This document shows, piece after piece, positions 1 through 11,186 of a stretch of DNA of 64,000 bases (position 1 is its first letter; every line of letters starts with the position of its first letter). The position numbers were made by a program, and so were the translations under genes. Under the pieces are notes generated by a model, which was not told the origin of the DNA, searched no databases, and saw only the letters and a program-made list of their open reading frames with translations. The stretch is from Buchnera aphidicola (Schlechtendalia peitan) (GTDB lineage Bacteria; Pseudomonadota; Gammaproteobacteria; Enterobacterales; Enterobacteriaceae), in contig CP140043.1 of assembly GCA_039830055.1 (NCBI GenBank), forward strand, positions 186,001 through 250,000. The letters run 5' to 3'.

Positions 1-433
1 TTTTCATTCTTTCTCTAGCTTTGTTGTTTTCTCGCATGTGATTAGATATTTGTATTCCCTCTTTCTTAAATAATTGTTCTATACTTAATACAGAATGTTT
101 TATATTTATATTAAATATTTTTTGGGGTCGAATAAATTTTATTGCATCTTGACAATCTTTAAAATCTATTTGTTTTCCGTATGGCAAGCATAATACAATA
201 AGTTTATAAATTTCATAACTATAATTTTTATTTAGTTCTTGAATTGCTAATTGACATAATTTCCCCGTTAAAGTAGAATCTTGTCCACCACTAATTCCTA
301 AAATTAACGTTTTTATTTTGTTATTATTTAACATGTATGTTTTAATAAAGTTAATTATTCTATGAATTTCAAATTTTGGATTAATAGTAGATTTTACACC
401 TAATGTTTTGATAATTTTTCTTTGTAAATTCAT
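1..433 (-). CDS. nadE: NH3-dependent NAD+ synthetase, 3' part cut by window edge
   Basis: Last step of NAD+ synthesis: amidation of deamido-NAD+ with ammonia and ATP in the cytoplasm. Reading back from the ATG at 433, the frame is open to base 1 (144 codons) and starts MNLQRKIIKTLG, close to the enterobacterial NadE N-terminus. The ATP-pyrophosphatase P-loop LGISGGQDST lies about residues 44-53, followed by TGKLCQLAIQEL. The C-terminal part is outside the window. It is divergent from ackA with about 160 bp between them. Identity is firm from the SGGQDS motif and the aligned start. Confidence 0.93.
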   Translation of the reverse strand, partial: MNLQRKIIKTLGVKSTINPKFEIHRIINFIKTYMLNNNKIKTLILGISGGQDSTLTGKLCQLAIQELNKNYSYEIYKLIVLCLPYGKQIDFKDCQDAIKFIRPQKIFNINIKHSVLSIEQLFKKEGIQISNHMRENNKARERMK

Positions 434-594
434 AATTTATTTTTTTACGTTTTAAAATATTTTAAAGAATATATCATATAATAAGTTTTATAAAAGTACA
501 TTAAAGTTTAATTATTTTTTTATAATTATTAAGAAATTTTAAAAATATTATTCATAAAAAGTAATATATTTTATAGATTTAGGTAACCTTAATC

Positions 595-1793
595 ATGTCT
601 AATTCACTAGTATTGACATTAAATTGTGGTAGTTCGTCTTTAAAATTTTCTGTTATAAATCCAGAAAAAGATAAAACAATATTATTAGGAATAGTTGATT
701 TTCTATGTATTTCTAATATAAGAGTTTCATGGACAATAGGTACAAAAAAATATAGTAGTTTTTTAAATAAAACAGCAAATTATAAAGAGATTATAAATTT
801 TATTTCTAAAAAAATTTTGCAAAGTAATTTAGAGATATTTAGTAATATTGTATGTATAGGACATCGTGTAGTTCACGGTGGGTCAAAAATTAAAAAATCA
901 GTAGTAGTCAATGAGAAAATAATGGCATATATTCAAAAAATGTCCCTCTTTGCTCCATTACATAATCCTATAAATTTATTAGGAATTCAGGCATCATTTA
1001 GTAGTTTTCCTCATTTAAAAAAAAAAATATAGCTGTTTTTGATACAGCATTTCATAGTATGATACCAGAAATTTCTTACATATATGCTATTCCTTATAAT
1101 TTTTATAAAGATTATGGAATTAGAAGATATGGAGCACATGGTATTAGTTATTCATATATAACAAATCGTACTTCTAAGATATTAAATATTCCGGTAAAAA
1201 AATTAAATATTATTGCTTGTCATTTAGGAAACGGTTCATCAGTAGCAGCAATTAAAAATGGAAGTTGTGTAGATACATCTATGGGTTTAACACCGTTAGA
1301 AGGATTGGTTATGGGTACTAGATGTGGTGACATAGATCCTGCAATTATTTTTTTTATGTATAATGAATTAAAAATCAGTATGAAAAATATTGAAAATATT
1401 TTAATTAAAAAATCAGGACTTTTAGGAATAAATCAATTAAGTAGTGATTTTCGTCGTTTAGAAAACAAATATTATTCTGATAATAAGATACGATTGTCTA
1501 TTAATGTATTTTGTCATCGTTTATCAAAATATATTAGTTCTTATATTCCTTTAATAGGAAAAAGGTTAGACGCTATTGTTTTTACTGGAGGTATAGGAGA
1601 AAATTCTTGTTTAGTTCGAGAAATTACTATTTCTAAATTACTTTTTTTAAATTTTAAAATTGATAAAAAGTTAAATACATCAATAAAGTTAAGTCGAGAG
1701 GGTTGTATTAATAAAAAAAATAGTATATCTATATTAGTAGTACCAACTAATGAAGAGTTAATGATAGCAAAAGAAGCAGTATCATTAATGTAA
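595..1793 (+). CDS. ackA: Acetate kinase, frameshifted in an A11 tract
   Basis: Interconverts acetate + ATP and acetyl-phosphate + ADP; works with pta just downstream. The first frame (595-1032) gives MSNSLVLTLNCGSSSLKF, the phosphate-binding start of the ASKHA fold, and ends in a stop right after an 11-A run at 1017-1027. The other frame continues from there with NIAVFDTAFHS, GIRRYGAHG, ACHLGNGSS and FTGGIGENS to 1793, so every family motif is present. Twelve A's would give one open frame of about 400 codons, the normal AckA length, with FPHLKKKNIAVFDTAFH across the joint. No other lesion is visible. It may be rescued by polymerase slippage, be a recent pseudogene, or be a sequencing error. 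Confidence 0.9.
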
Positions 1794-1856
1794 AATGATT
1801 GATATATAATTTTAAATTTAGTATTTATTAATTATTTTAAAATAGTATTAACATGT

Positions 1857-4007
1857 ATGGAGTTAATTTTGACGCGCATTTTACTGCTAGTTCCTATAAG
1901 TGAAAATATCGGATTGACAACTGTTAGTATAGGATTAGTTCAGAAGTTAAAAAGTAGAAATTTTAAAGTAAAATTTTTTAAACCTATTTTTAATGATTTA
2001 GATAGTAATGTTGTCGTAGATCATACTACGGAAATTTTAAAAAATATGAGTTCTGTGATATGTCTGACTCCATTAAAAATTAATAATATAAATAATTTTT
2101 TTATAGAAAGTGAAAAGAGATATATTATAGAAAATACTTTGTCAGAAATAAACACAAATGGGAAATATAGTGATGTTTTACTTTTAGAAGGTATATATTT
2201 AAATTCTTCTTTTTTATTATCTAATTTAATAAACTATGAAATTGCGCAGGCAACAAATGCGGAAATTATTTTTATAGGAACTATAACAAAGAATTATATT
2301 TCTGATTTTAATAATATCATGTATATGATTAATAATTATTTTATGAATAAGAAAAATGTTGATGTTAGAGGTATCATATTTAACGAGTGTATAGTATTAA
2401 AAAATGATATATTTAAAAATTTTTCTAATGGTTTTATAAAATTTAAAAACTTTTTAAAAGAAAATAATATTAATTCTTGTAAAGCAAAATTTTTTCATAA
2501 AAATTGTAACATTCCAATATTAGGGTACATTCCATGGAATGTAAAATTAATTGCACCTACTTTAGGGGAAATTTCTAATTATCTTAGTGCATGTGTTATT
2601 AGTCAATATGATCTGAATACTTGTTTTATTAAATCAATTATTATGTATAGAAGAAATATTTTATCATATTATAATAGTGATATTTTATTTCATTCAGTTT
2701 TATTGTTGTCTTTGGATCATTTCGATAATTTAGAAAAAATATTTGAAATTATAGATAAAAATTATTCTATTGCTTCTATTATATTAACTGACGTTAATGC
2801 ATATTATAAAAATTTAATACAGTCATATATTTGTGTTAAAAATACTAATTTTTCTATTTTATTAGTGGAAAAGAATTTATTACAAGTAATTTTATTATTG
2901 CAAAAATTTAAGTTCAAAATTTCTTCTAAAAATTTTAACAAGTTTAAAATAGTACAAGAGTATATTTCTATTTATATTAATGATGATTTTATAACGTCTT
3001 TGAAAAGTTTACATGCATATACATATCAAATGTGCCCGTCCGTTTTTATTTATAATTTAATAAATTTATCTAGAAATAAAAAAAAGAAGATTCTTTTACC
3101 TGAAGGTAACGAGTTACGAATTATTCAAGCTGCTTCTATTTGTGCAGATCAAGAAATAGCAGATTGCGTATTATTAGGAAACCCCGAAGAAATTACTAAA
3201 ATAGTTAAATCTAATAATATTCTGTTCAAGTCGAATATAGAAATTTTAGATCCCAAGTTAATAAGAAACAATTATATTGAACGTTTAATTAAATTAAGAA
3301 GTAAACATGGAATGACTTGTGATTATGCAAAAAATATGCTTAAAGATAATATTGTGTTATCAACTTTATTATTAGAATCTAATATAGTAGATGGACTAGT
3401 AGCAGGAACTACACATACTACTGCTAATGTTGTTATTCCTTCTTTTCAATTGATTAAGACATCACAACGTAGTTCTTTAATTTCTTCTGTATTTTTTATG
3501 TTATTACCTGATCATGTACTATTGTATGCAGATTGTGCTATTAATCCTGATCCCAGTGCTAGTCAATTAGCTGAAATAGCAATTCAGTCTGCTAATACTG
3601 CTCTTTCGTTTGGGATATATCCTAAAATAGCAATGCTATCATATGTAACTGGATCTTCTAGTAACAATTTAAAACTTGATAAAATTTTAGAAGCAATAAA
3701 TATAGTACATAATAAAAATCCTCATCTTATTATAGAAGGTCCTATTCAGTATGATGCAGCAATAGACGATGTGGTATCAAAAGTTAAATGTCCTAATTCT
3801 GTTGTTAATGGAAATGCAACAGTGTTTATATTTCCAGATCTTAATTCAGGCAATATTACGTATAAAGCAGTACAACGATCTACGAATACTATTTCTATTG
3901 GTCCAATATTACAAGGTATTAATAAACCTGTTAATGATTTATCTAGAGGAGCTTCAGTTCAAGACATTGTATATACTATCGCTATAACTTCTGTACAATC
4001 TGCGTAA
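1857..4007 (+). CDS. pta: Phosphate acetyltransferase
   Basis: Converts acetyl-CoA and phosphate to acetyl-phosphate and CoA, pairing with AckA. The 716-residue product has the long enterobacterial form: an N-terminal P-loop-like/DRTGG region (about residues 1-380, diverged) and a C-terminal phosphotransacetylase domain beginning near KKILLPEGNELRIIQAAS and including GTTHTTANVV, DCAINPDPSASQLAEIA, VNGNATVFIFPDLNSGNI and GPILQGINKPVNDLSRG. ATG 1857 is used; an in-frame TTG at 1869 would start the protein at TRILLLVP, closer to the usual N-terminus, so the start is uncertain by four codons. It is about 60 bp after ackA, probably cotranscribed. Confidence 0.95.
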   Translation: MELILTRILLLVPISENIGLTTVSIGLVQKLKSRNFKVKFFKPIFNDLDSNVVVDHTTEILKNMSSVICLTPLKINNINNFFIESEKRYIIENTLSEINTNGKYSDVLLLEGIYLNSSFLLSNLINYEIAQATNAEIIFIGTITKNYISDFNNIMYMINNYFMNKKNVDVRGIIFNECIVLKNDIFKNFSNGFIKFKNFLKENNINSCKAKFFHKNCNIPILGYIPWNVKLIAPTLGEISNYLSACVISQYDLNTCFIKSIIMYRRNILSYYNSDILFHSVLLLSLDHFDNLEKIFEIIDKNYSIASIILTDVNAYYKNLIQSYICVKNTNFSILLVEKNLLQVILLLQKFKFKISSKNFNKFKIVQEYISIYINDDFITSLKSLHAYTYQMCPSVFIYNLINLSRNKKKKILLPEGNELRIIQAASICADQEIADCVLLGNPEEITKIVKSNNILFKSNIEILDPKLIRNNYIERLIKLRSKHGMTCDYAKNMLKDNIVLSTLLLESNIVDGLVAGTTHTTANVVIPSFQLIKTSQRSSLISSVFFMLLPDHVLLYADCAINPDPSASQLAEIAIQSANTALSFGIYPKIAMLSYVTGSSSNNLKLDKILEAINIVHNKNPHLIIEGPIQYDAAIDDVVSKVKCPNSVVNGNATVFIFPDLNSGNITYKAVQRSTNTISIGPILQGINKPVNDLSRGASVQDIVYTIAITSVQSA

Positions 4008-4081
4008 GTAGATTAGATAATGAGGAGTAGATAATTTTTTTGTTACTATAGAAGATCTTTGCTTACATTCTAGTTTAATTG

Positions 4082-4348
4082 TTAGATATTTATTTCAATA
4101 TTACCTGTAGCTATACAGCAACAAGGGAAAATCTCTCCTAAATTGTAGGATGCTAAAGGTAATTGTTTTCTTGCATAATATATATTGCCTTTTATAAGTG
4201 TTATTCTACAAATTCCACAATATCCTTGTTTACATTGGTATTCTATGTGTATATTGTTGTTTTGCAATACTGAAAGTAATGGAATTTTTTGTATTTTATA
4301 ATAAATTACACATTTTTTATTATGAATTGTAATAGTAGAATATAACAT
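4082..4348 (-). CDS. yfaE: 2Fe-2S ferredoxin YfaE, diferric-tyrosyl cofactor maintenance
   Basis: A small plant-type ferredoxin of 88 residues that, in E. coli, supplies electrons to regenerate the diferric-tyrosyl radical cofactor of NrdB. The iron-sulfur ligands are seen as C-x4-C-x2-C in QCKQGYCGICRI (about residues 39-50) plus a later Cys in the PCCCIATG segment. It starts immediately after the nrdB stop (adjacent bases), so it is the last gene of an nrdA-nrdB-yfaE operon, which supports the assigned role. Confidence 0.9.
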   Translation of the reverse strand: MLYSTITIHNKKCVIYYKIQKIPLLSVLQNNNIHIEYQCKQGYCGICRITLIKGNIYYARKQLPLASYNLGEIFPCCCIATGNIEINI

Positions 4349-5479
4349 TTATAACTTAAATGTATTAAATTCAGTATCGTTAATATCAGAATCGATTTGT
4401 CCTATTAAATAAGAGCTAACAGAAATTTCTTGAGGTGCGACCTGAACGTTATCTGAGATTAACCAGGAGTTTATCCAAGGAATAGGATTAGAATTAATTT
4501 GAAAAGGCATAGGAAAACCAATAGCATTCATACGTATGTTAGTAATGTATTCAATATATTGTGATAAAATTTCTTTATTTAATCCTAACATAGATCCATC
4601 TTGAAATAAATATTCTGCCCATAATTTTTCTTGTTGCGATACTGAAATAAATAAATTGTAACATTCTGTATAGCATTCGTCAAAAATTTCAAACATTTCT
4701 TCATTATTTTTTTTATGTTTTAATATATTTAAGATATGTTGAGTTCCAGTTAAATGTAATGCTTCATCTCTAGCAATTAATCTGATTATTTTTGCGTTTC
4801 CTTCCATAATTTCTCTTTCTGCGAATGCAAATGAGCAAGCAAAGCTTACATAGAATCGAATAGCTTCTAGTGCATTTACGCTAACTAAGCACAGATATAG
4901 AAGTTTTTTAAGCTCATGCAAATTAACTAAAATAATTTTACCATTGATTACATGTTTTCCTTCGCCTAGTAGATGCCAATAACTAATTGCTTTAATAAGA
5001 TTATCATAGTATTTAGAAATGTCTTTAGCTCTATTTTCTATATTTTTATTGTTTACTATGTCATCAAATATTAATGAAGGAGTATTAATTATATTTCTGA
5101 TAATATGTGTATATGATCTTGAATGAATAGTTTCTGAAAAAGACCATGTTTCTATCCATGTTTCTAATTCAGGTAGCGAAACTATTGGTAAAAAAGCAAC
5201 ATTAGGACTTCTTCCTTGGATAGAATCTAATAATGTTTGATATTTTAAATTACTTATGAAGATATGTTTTTCATGATCTGGAAGATTTTGAAAATCAACT
5301 AAATCTTTTGATAAATCTACTTCTTCTGGTCTCCAAAAAAAAGACAGTTGTTTTTCTATTAATTTTTCAAAAATTTCATATTTTTGCTGATCATATCTAG
5401 AAATATTAACTGATTGTCCAAAAAACATTGGTTCGAAGAGTTGATTATTTTTTTTTCTAGAAAATGTAGTATATATCAT
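4349..5479 (-). CDS. nrdB: Class Ia ribonucleotide reductase, beta (radical) subunit
   Basis: The R2 subunit carries the di-iron/tyrosyl radical needed to reduce ribonucleotides to deoxyribonucleotides. At 376 residues it has the family length. Visible features are [12 protein letters not shown] (first iron ligand Asp), [14 protein letters not shown] (iron ligands Glu and His, and the radical Tyr in RSYTH), EREIMEGN and [13 protein letters not shown] (second-site Glu, Glu and His). It lies 64 bp downstream of nrdA and directly upstream of yfaE, giving a complete aerobic RNR operon. Confidence 0.97.
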   Translation of the reverse strand: MIYTTFSRKKNNQLFEPMFFGQSVNISRYDQQKYEIFEKLIEKQLSFFWRPEEVDLSKDLVDFQNLPDHEKHIFISNLKYQTLLDSIQGRSPNVAFLPIVSLPELETWIETWSFSETIHSRSYTHIIRNIINTPSLIFDDIVNNKNIENRAKDISKYYDNLIKAISYWHLLGEGKHVINGKIILVNLHELKKLLYLCLVSVNALEAIRFYVSFACSFAFAEREIMEGNAKIIRLIARDEALHLTGTQHILNILKHKKNNEEMFEIFDECYTECYNLFISVSQQEKLWAEYLFQDGSMLGLNKEILSQYIEYITNIRMNAIGFPMPFQINSNPIPWINSWLISDNVQVAPQEISVSSYLIGQIDSDINDTEFNTFKL

Positions 5480-5543
5480 AGTAATATATTCCTATAAAAA
5501 TGACAATTATTATAAAGTATGAGGTAAAAGTAATATTTTATAT

Positions 5544-7829
5544 TTATATTTTGCATGCTCCGTCATCACAACTATTATCATTTAAAACATTTGATGTTTC
5601 AATTTGACAGTCTTTTGCATTATCTCTAGTATTTTGATAGTACAATGTTTTTAATCCTAATTTGTAAGCAGTTAATAAATCCATAATTAATTGTTTCATT
5701 GGTATTTTTTTGTTTATAAATGAATTAGGATCATAATTAGTGTTTGTAGAAATAGATTGATCTATAAATTTTTGCATAATACTAGCTAGTTGTAAATATC
5801 CAATATTATTTGGAATATTCCACAATAATTCATAATTTTTTTTTAATTTTTTATATTCAGGAACAACTTGTCGTAGCATTCCATCTTTTGAAGCTTTTAT
5901 GCTAATAAACCCTCTAGGTGGTTCTATTCCATTAGTAGCATTAGAAATTTGAGAAGATGTCTCTGATGGCATTAATGCTGATAATGTAGAATTTCGTAAA
6001 CCATATTTTTTAATTTTTTTTCTTAATAATTCCCAATCTAGATACAATGGTTCATTACAAATATTATCTATTTCTTTTTTATAAGTATCTATTGGTAAAA
6101 TACCTTGATAATATGTTGTTTGATTGAACCAAGCACATGCTCCTTTTTCTTTTGCTAATGTACATGATGCGTTTAATAAATAGTATTGTATTGTTTCGAA
6201 TGTTTTATGAGTAAGAGAATTAGCACTTCCATCTGAATATCGAACTCCATGTTTAGCTAAGTAATAAGCAAAATTTATTACTCCTATTCCTAATGATCGT
6301 CTAGATAATGCTGATTTTTTAGCACCGATAATAGGATAGTTTTGATAATCTAGTACTGCATCTAATGCTCTAACGATTAAGTTAGACAGTTCTGATAGAT
6401 CTTCAAGTTTTTTTAAGCAACCTAAATTAATAGCAGATAAAGTACATAGTGCAATTTCTCCATTAATATCATAAATGTCATTTAATGGACTAGTAGGTAA
6501 TGTAATTTCTAAACATAGATTAGATTGTCTAATAGGTGCAAGTTCTGGATTAAAAGCACTATGTGTATTACAATGGTCGACATTTTGTATATATATACGG
6601 CCAGTGGAAGTTCTTTCTTGCATAATTAAAGAAAACAAATAAACTGCTTTTATTTTTTTTTTTCTAATTTTTACGTCATTTTCATACTTAGTATACAACG
6701 TTTCAAATTGTGTTTGATTAGAAAAAAAAGAATTATACAAATTTGGGACGTCTGATGGACTAAATAAAGTAATATATTCTCCTAATGTCAAACGTTGATA
6801 CATTAATTTGTTAATTTGTACTCCATAATCCATATGTCGAACGCGATTTTCTTCTATACCTCTATTATTCTTTAAAACGATTAAATTTTCTACTTCGAGA
6901 TGCCAAATAGGGTAGAATATTGTAGCTGCTCCCCCCCTAATGCCTCCTTGAGAACATGATTTTACAGCACTTTGAAAATGTTTATAAAATGGAATACATC
7001 CAGTATGAAATGTGTCTCCTCCTCTGATAGGGCTACCTAAAGCTCTAATTCTTCCTGCATTAATACCAATACCGGCACGTTGCGAAACATATTTTACGAT
7101 AGCGCTGGTAGTAGCATTAATGGAATTTAAATTATCAGCGCATTCTATTAAAATACACGAACTAAATTGTCTTCTAGGAGTTCTTAGTCCAGCCATGATA
7201 GGAGTGGGTAAAGAAATTTTAAAAGTAGAAATTGCATTATAAAATTTTCTAACGTACTTCATTCTTGTTGCTTTTGGATATTTATGAAATAAGCATGCTG
7301 ATATCATGATATATAGGAATTGTGCGCTTTCGTAAATTTTTTTAGTGACTCGATTTTGTATTAGATATTTTCCTTCTAATTGTTTAACTGCTGCATAAGA
7401 AAAATTCATATCACGACAGTGTTGAACAAAAGAGTTCATTTCTTTATATTCAATTTTAGAATAATCTTCTAATAAATGTTTATCGTATTTACCTAATTTT
7501 ACCATTTTTTTAACATATGTGTATAAAATAGGAGGATTGAATTGACCAAAAGCTTTTTTTCTAAGATGGAATATAGCTAGTCTAGCGGCCATATATTGGT
7601 AGTCAGGTGAATTTTCAGAAATCAAATCCGCTGTAGATTTTATAATAGTTTTATGTATAGTAGTAGTTTTTATATTGTTATAAAATTGTATTCTAGATTT
7701 AAGCGCTACTTGAGATACGGAAATATTTTCTAGGTCTTTTGCTGCCCAATTTAATACTCTATGAATTTTATCTAAATTAATCAGTTCTTTTCTTCCATCT
7801 CGTTTTGTCACTAGTAATATTGCATTCAT
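5544..7829 (-). CDS. nrdA: Class Ia ribonucleotide reductase, alpha (catalytic) subunit
   Basis: The R1 subunit binds substrate and allosteric nucleotides. Its 761 residues equal the E. coli length. The N-terminal ATP-cone region is present (VTKRDGRKELINLDKI). Active-site cysteines appear in QFSSCILIECADN, NLCLEITLPTSPL and ALCTLSAINLGC, and the C-terminal redox pair in SCDDGACKI. An 11-A coding run at 6653-6663 (RKKKIKAV) stays in frame, in contrast to ackA and others. ATG 7829 aligns with the usual start. It is first in the nrdA-nrdB-yfaE operon. Confidence 0.97.
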   Translation of the reverse strand: MNAILLVTKRDGRKELINLDKIHRVLNWAAKDLENISVSQVALKSRIQFYNNIKTTTIHKTIIKSTADLISENSPDYQYMAARLAIFHLRKKAFGQFNPPILYTYVKKMVKLGKYDKHLLEDYSKIEYKEMNSFVQHCRDMNFSYAAVKQLEGKYLIQNRVTKKIYESAQFLYIMISACLFHKYPKATRMKYVRKFYNAISTFKISLPTPIMAGLRTPRRQFSSCILIECADNLNSINATTSAIVKYVSQRAGIGINAGRIRALGSPIRGGDTFHTGCIPFYKHFQSAVKSCSQGGIRGGAATIFYPIWHLEVENLIVLKNNRGIEENRVRHMDYGVQINKLMYQRLTLGEYITLFSPSDVPNLYNSFFSNQTQFETLYTKYENDVKIRKKKIKAVYLFSLIMQERTSTGRIYIQNVDHCNTHSAFNPELAPIRQSNLCLEITLPTSPLNDIYDINGEIALCTLSAINLGCLKKLEDLSELSNLIVRALDAVLDYQNYPIIGAKKSALSRRSLGIGVINFAYYLAKHGVRYSDGSANSLTHKTFETIQYYLLNASCTLAKEKGACAWFNQTTYYQGILPIDTYKKEIDNICNEPLYLDWELLRKKIKKYGLRNSTLSALMPSETSSQISNATNGIEPPRGFISIKASKDGMLRQVVPEYKKLKKNYELLWNIPNNIGYLQLASIMQKFIDQSISTNTNYDPNSFINKKIPMKQLIMDLLTAYKLGLKTLYYQNTRDNAKDCQIETSNVLNDNSCDDGACKI

Positions 7830-8182
7830 TCTATCTTTCCTGATTTCAAAATACGTATTATATTAATAATGTTTAACATAATTAATTATATTTACACTTT
7901 TTATAATAAAAATTTAATATATATGTTTTAGTAAAATTTAATTTTAACGTTGATAAAGATTAATACATTAATTTTTGTAATTGAGTATTTTAAAAATTAT
8001 CTAGTTTTTTCTTATTACATCATTTTAATATTGTGAAACGTTTATATTATTTTTTTAAAATTTTAACTATTCATAATTTTATTAAAATTTTCTGAATTTA
8101 ACATATTTATATATAACTATATGCTTATATATAAATAAAAAGCGATTAATATTTTTTGACAGATACTATATTAAACAATTAA
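7830..8182. other. Gene-free spacer between gyrA and nrdA
   Basis: About 350 bp of A+T-rich sequence between two minus-strand genes. It should hold the nrdA promoter and the gyrA 3' end. I found no coding remnant; the only structure seen is the inverted repeat at 8105-8136. Confidence 0.6.
8105..8136 (-). terminator. A/T-only inverted repeat after gyrA
   Basis: ATTTATATATAA (8105-8116) and TTATATATAAAT (8125-8136) form a perfect 12-bp stem with an 8-nt loop about 50 bp past the gyrA stop. It has no G:C pair and no T-tract on the gyrA strand, so a terminator role is only a possibility. Confidence 0.35.
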
Positions 8183-10714
8183 CTATAGAAATGATTCATT
8201 CGCTTTTTGTACAGCTACTACTTTTTCTTTATCCGAAGTTCTAATTAAAATTACACCTTGTGTATTTCTACCAAGTATGCAAATTTCAGATATTCTCGTT
8301 CTTACTAATGTACCAGCATTAGTTATAATCATAATTTGATCTTTTTCTATGACTTGCATAGCACCGATCATGATTCCATTTTTTTTAGTTATTTTAATTG
8401 CAATTGTACCTCGAGTAGCTCTAGATTTTATTGGAAATTCTCGAATTTCTGTTCTTTTTCCATATCCATGTTCAGTGACAATTAATATATTTCCAGTTCC
8501 TCTAGGTACTACTAAAGAAACTACTTTATCTTGTTTTTTTATTGAAATTCCCTTTACTCCAGAAGCATTTCTTCCCATTGTTCTTACTAGTTTTTCAGAA
8601 AAATGAACAGCTTTTCCTATTGCAGTAAATAGCATTATTTGATCCTTGCCATTGGTTAGAGATACTCCAATAAGTTCGTCGTCATTTTTTAACTTAATAG
8701 CTATAATGCCTGATGTTCTAGGTTTTTTGAATTCGCAGAGATTAGTTTTTTTTACCATTCCCTTAGCGGTAGCCATAAAAATATTTATGCTATCTTTATA
8801 TTTTGAAATAGGTAATATTGCTGTTATTCTTTCATGAACATCCAGAGGTAAGAGATTAACGATAGGACGACCTCTAGCGTTTCTACTTGCTTCTGGTAAT
8901 TGAAAAACTTTCATCCAATATATTATTCCTCGGCTAGAAAAACAGAGAATTGTATCGTGTGTGTTAGCAACAAGTAAACTTTCTATAAAATCTTCTTCTT
9001 TTGTTTTTGCTGCTGATTTACCCTTTCCACCTCTTTTTTGTGCTTCATATGTAGATAATGGCTGATATTTAACATAGCCTGAATGTGATAAAGTCACTAC
9101 TACATCTTCTTGATTTATCATATCAGAAACATTGATGTCTTCATAAGTTTTAGTAATTTGTGTGCGCCTCTTGTCTCCAAAATGATTTTTAATTTTAATT
9201 AGTTCATCTTTTATTACATTAACTAATTTATCATTATTGTTTAATATATTTTTTAATATTAAAGAAGATTTTTTGAGTTTTGTATATTCTTCCATGAGTT
9301 TATGAGACTCTAAATGAGTAAGTTTTTGAAGACGTAGTTCTAGTATTGCATTAACTTGTTTTTTAGTAAAAAATAATACATTATTTTTCTTTAGTGGAGA
9401 TTTTATAGAATTTGATGTTTTAATGTAATCGTTTTTAAGAAAGTTTATATATTTTGAATCAGTTGAATACCAATTTTTAGATAGCAACGATTTTTTTGCT
9501 TCTATTAGTGATTTTGAACTTTGAATCAGAGAAATAATTTCATTAATATTATTTAAAGATATTATTAATCCTTTAATGATGTGTATTTTTTTTTGTATTT
9601 TCTTAAGTTCAAATAAACTACGTTTAGTTATTATTACTTTACGATGAGAAATAAATTCATGCAGTATTTCTTTTAGTGATAGTACTTTTGGTTGTCCATT
9701 TCTTAATGCAACCATATTAATACCAAAAGAAGTTTGTAATTGAGTTAGAGTGTATAATTTATTAAGAACAATTTCTGATTTTGTTTCTTTTTTAATTTCA
9801 ATAACTATTCTCATTCCTTCTTTATCAGATTCGTCGCGTAAACCACTTATACCTTCAATTTTTTTTTCTCGTACTAATTCAGCTATTTTTTCTATTATAC
9901 GTGATTTGTTAACTTGATAAGGGAGTTCAAAAATAATTATAGATTCTTTTTTTGTTTTTTCTTGAATTTCTATTTTACTTTTAGCTCTAATATAAATTTT
10001 TCCTCTTCCTGTTCGATATGCTTCTGTAATACCGTTACATCCATTAATTATTCCAAAAGTAGGGAAATCAGGACCTGGAATATGTTCCATGAGTTCTTTT
10101 AATGTAATTTCTTTATTGTTAATAAGCGCGAGACATCCATTTATTATTTCGTTAATGTTATGAGGAGGAATATTAGTAGCCATTCCTACTGCAATACCAG
10201 ATGAACCATTGATCAGTAAGTTAGGAATTTTAGTAGGTAATACCTCGGGAATTTTTTCTGTCCCGTCATAGTTAGGAGTAAAATTTACTGTTTCTTTATC
10301 TAAATCGCTAAGTATTTCATATGCAATTTTAGACATTCTAATTTCTGTATATCTCATTGCTGCTGCAGAATCCCCGTCTATTGATCCAAAATTACCCTGT
10401 CCATCTATAAGTGTATATCTTAATGAAAATGGTTGTGCCATTCTTACTATAGCGTCATACACAGCAGTATCGCCATGTGGATGGTATTTTCCAATTACGT
10501 CTCCCACTATCCTAGCAGATTTTTTGTATACTTTATTCCAATCGTTATTCAATGTTCTCATTGCAAATAATATTCTTCTATGAACAGGTTTTAGCCCGTC
10601 TCTTACATCTGGTAGGGCACGCCCGATGATAACTGACATAGCATAATCTAAATAAGAACTTTTTAACTCATCTTTAATGTTAATTTTAATAATTTCTTTT
10701 GCAATTTTTTTCAT
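8183..10714 (-). CDS. gyrA: DNA gyrase subunit A
   Basis: The breakage-reunion subunit of gyrase, acting with GyrB to introduce negative supercoils. It has 843 residues. The N-terminal winged-helix region holds [28 protein letters not shown] and [13 protein letters not shown] with the catalytic Tyr. The C-terminal beta-pinwheel begins after a linker near residue 520 and includes the GyrA-box-like [10 protein letters not shown]. The position equivalent to E. coli Ser83 reads Thr and Asp87 is kept; this is natural variation. The acidic tail of the E. coli protein is shortened. It stands alone between spacers. Confidence 0.97.
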   Translation of the reverse strand: MKKIAKEIIKINIKDELKSSYLDYAMSVIIGRALPDVRDGLKPVHRRILFAMRTLNNDWNKVYKKSARIVGDVIGKYHPHGDTAVYDAIVRMAQPFSLRYTLIDGQGNFGSIDGDSAAAMRYTEIRMSKIAYEILSDLDKETVNFTPNYDGTEKIPEVLPTKIPNLLINGSSGIAVGMATNIPPHNINEIINGCLALINNKEITLKELMEHIPGPDFPTFGIINGCNGITEAYRTGRGKIYIRAKSKIEIQEKTKKESIIIFELPYQVNKSRIIEKIAELVREKKIEGISGLRDESDKEGMRIVIEIKKETKSEIVLNKLYTLTQLQTSFGINMVALRNGQPKVLSLKEILHEFISHRKVIITKRSLFELKKIQKKIHIIKGLIISLNNINEIISLIQSSKSLIEAKKSLLSKNWYSTDSKYINFLKNDYIKTSNSIKSPLKKNNVLFFTKKQVNAILELRLQKLTHLESHKLMEEYTKLKKSSLILKNILNNNDKLVNVIKDELIKIKNHFGDKRRTQITKTYEDINVSDMINQEDVVVTLSHSGYVKYQPLSTYEAQKRGGKGKSAAKTKEEDFIESLLVANTHDTILCFSSRGIIYWMKVFQLPEASRNARGRPIVNLLPLDVHERITAILPISKYKDSINIFMATAKGMVKKTNLCEFKKPRTSGIIAIKLKNDDELIGVSLTNGKDQIMLFTAIGKAVHFSEKLVRTMGRNASGVKGISIKKQDKVVSLVVPRGTGNILIVTEHGYGKRTEIREFPIKSRATRGTIAIKITKKNGIMIGAMQVIEKDQIMIITNAGTLVRTRISEICILGRNTQGVILIRTSDKEKVVAVQKANESFL

Positions 10715-11186
10715 AGTTAGTTTATTCGATAGAATTGAGAATAATAATATTATAATAAAAACTTTGATTAATATAAAAATATTATTCTATAAAATAATTA
10801 CGCTTTTCGAGAATATAATATATTGTATTTTAAAATGTTAGATATATAAACATGTCAATAACTTAAGAATTTTGTTAAAATAACAATCTATCTTTGATGA
10901 AGATACAAAATAATTACATTTTTAATATACAATGAAATAATGCTATAAATATTTTTTAAAAGATAAATTTTAACTAATAAAAACTATTGTTTTAAGAAAT
11001 TGTATGATGTATTCTTTTATTTAATAATATAGTTATAATATAAATCTTTTACATTTTAAAATTAGTGATAAATCATATATTTAAGAAAAAATATATTTAC
11101 AAAAAATTATTATTACTAAAGTATATGTATATTTTATTATAATTTTAAAAGTTTATTTTTATCATGCAAAACATATGAGATTAATT
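10715..11186. other. Divergent spacer between gyrA and the DUF2076-like gene
   Basis: About 470 bp of A+T-rich DNA between divergent genes, so it should carry both promoters. No ORF, RNA gene or strong hairpin was recognised. Confidence 0.6.

Noticed and set aside
1017..1027. Programmed -1 ribosomal frameshifting as a common cause of all splits
   Set aside because: The ackA run would suit -1 slippage, but ung, mraY, murF and murG need the opposite change, and no consistent downstream stimulatory structure was noticed.
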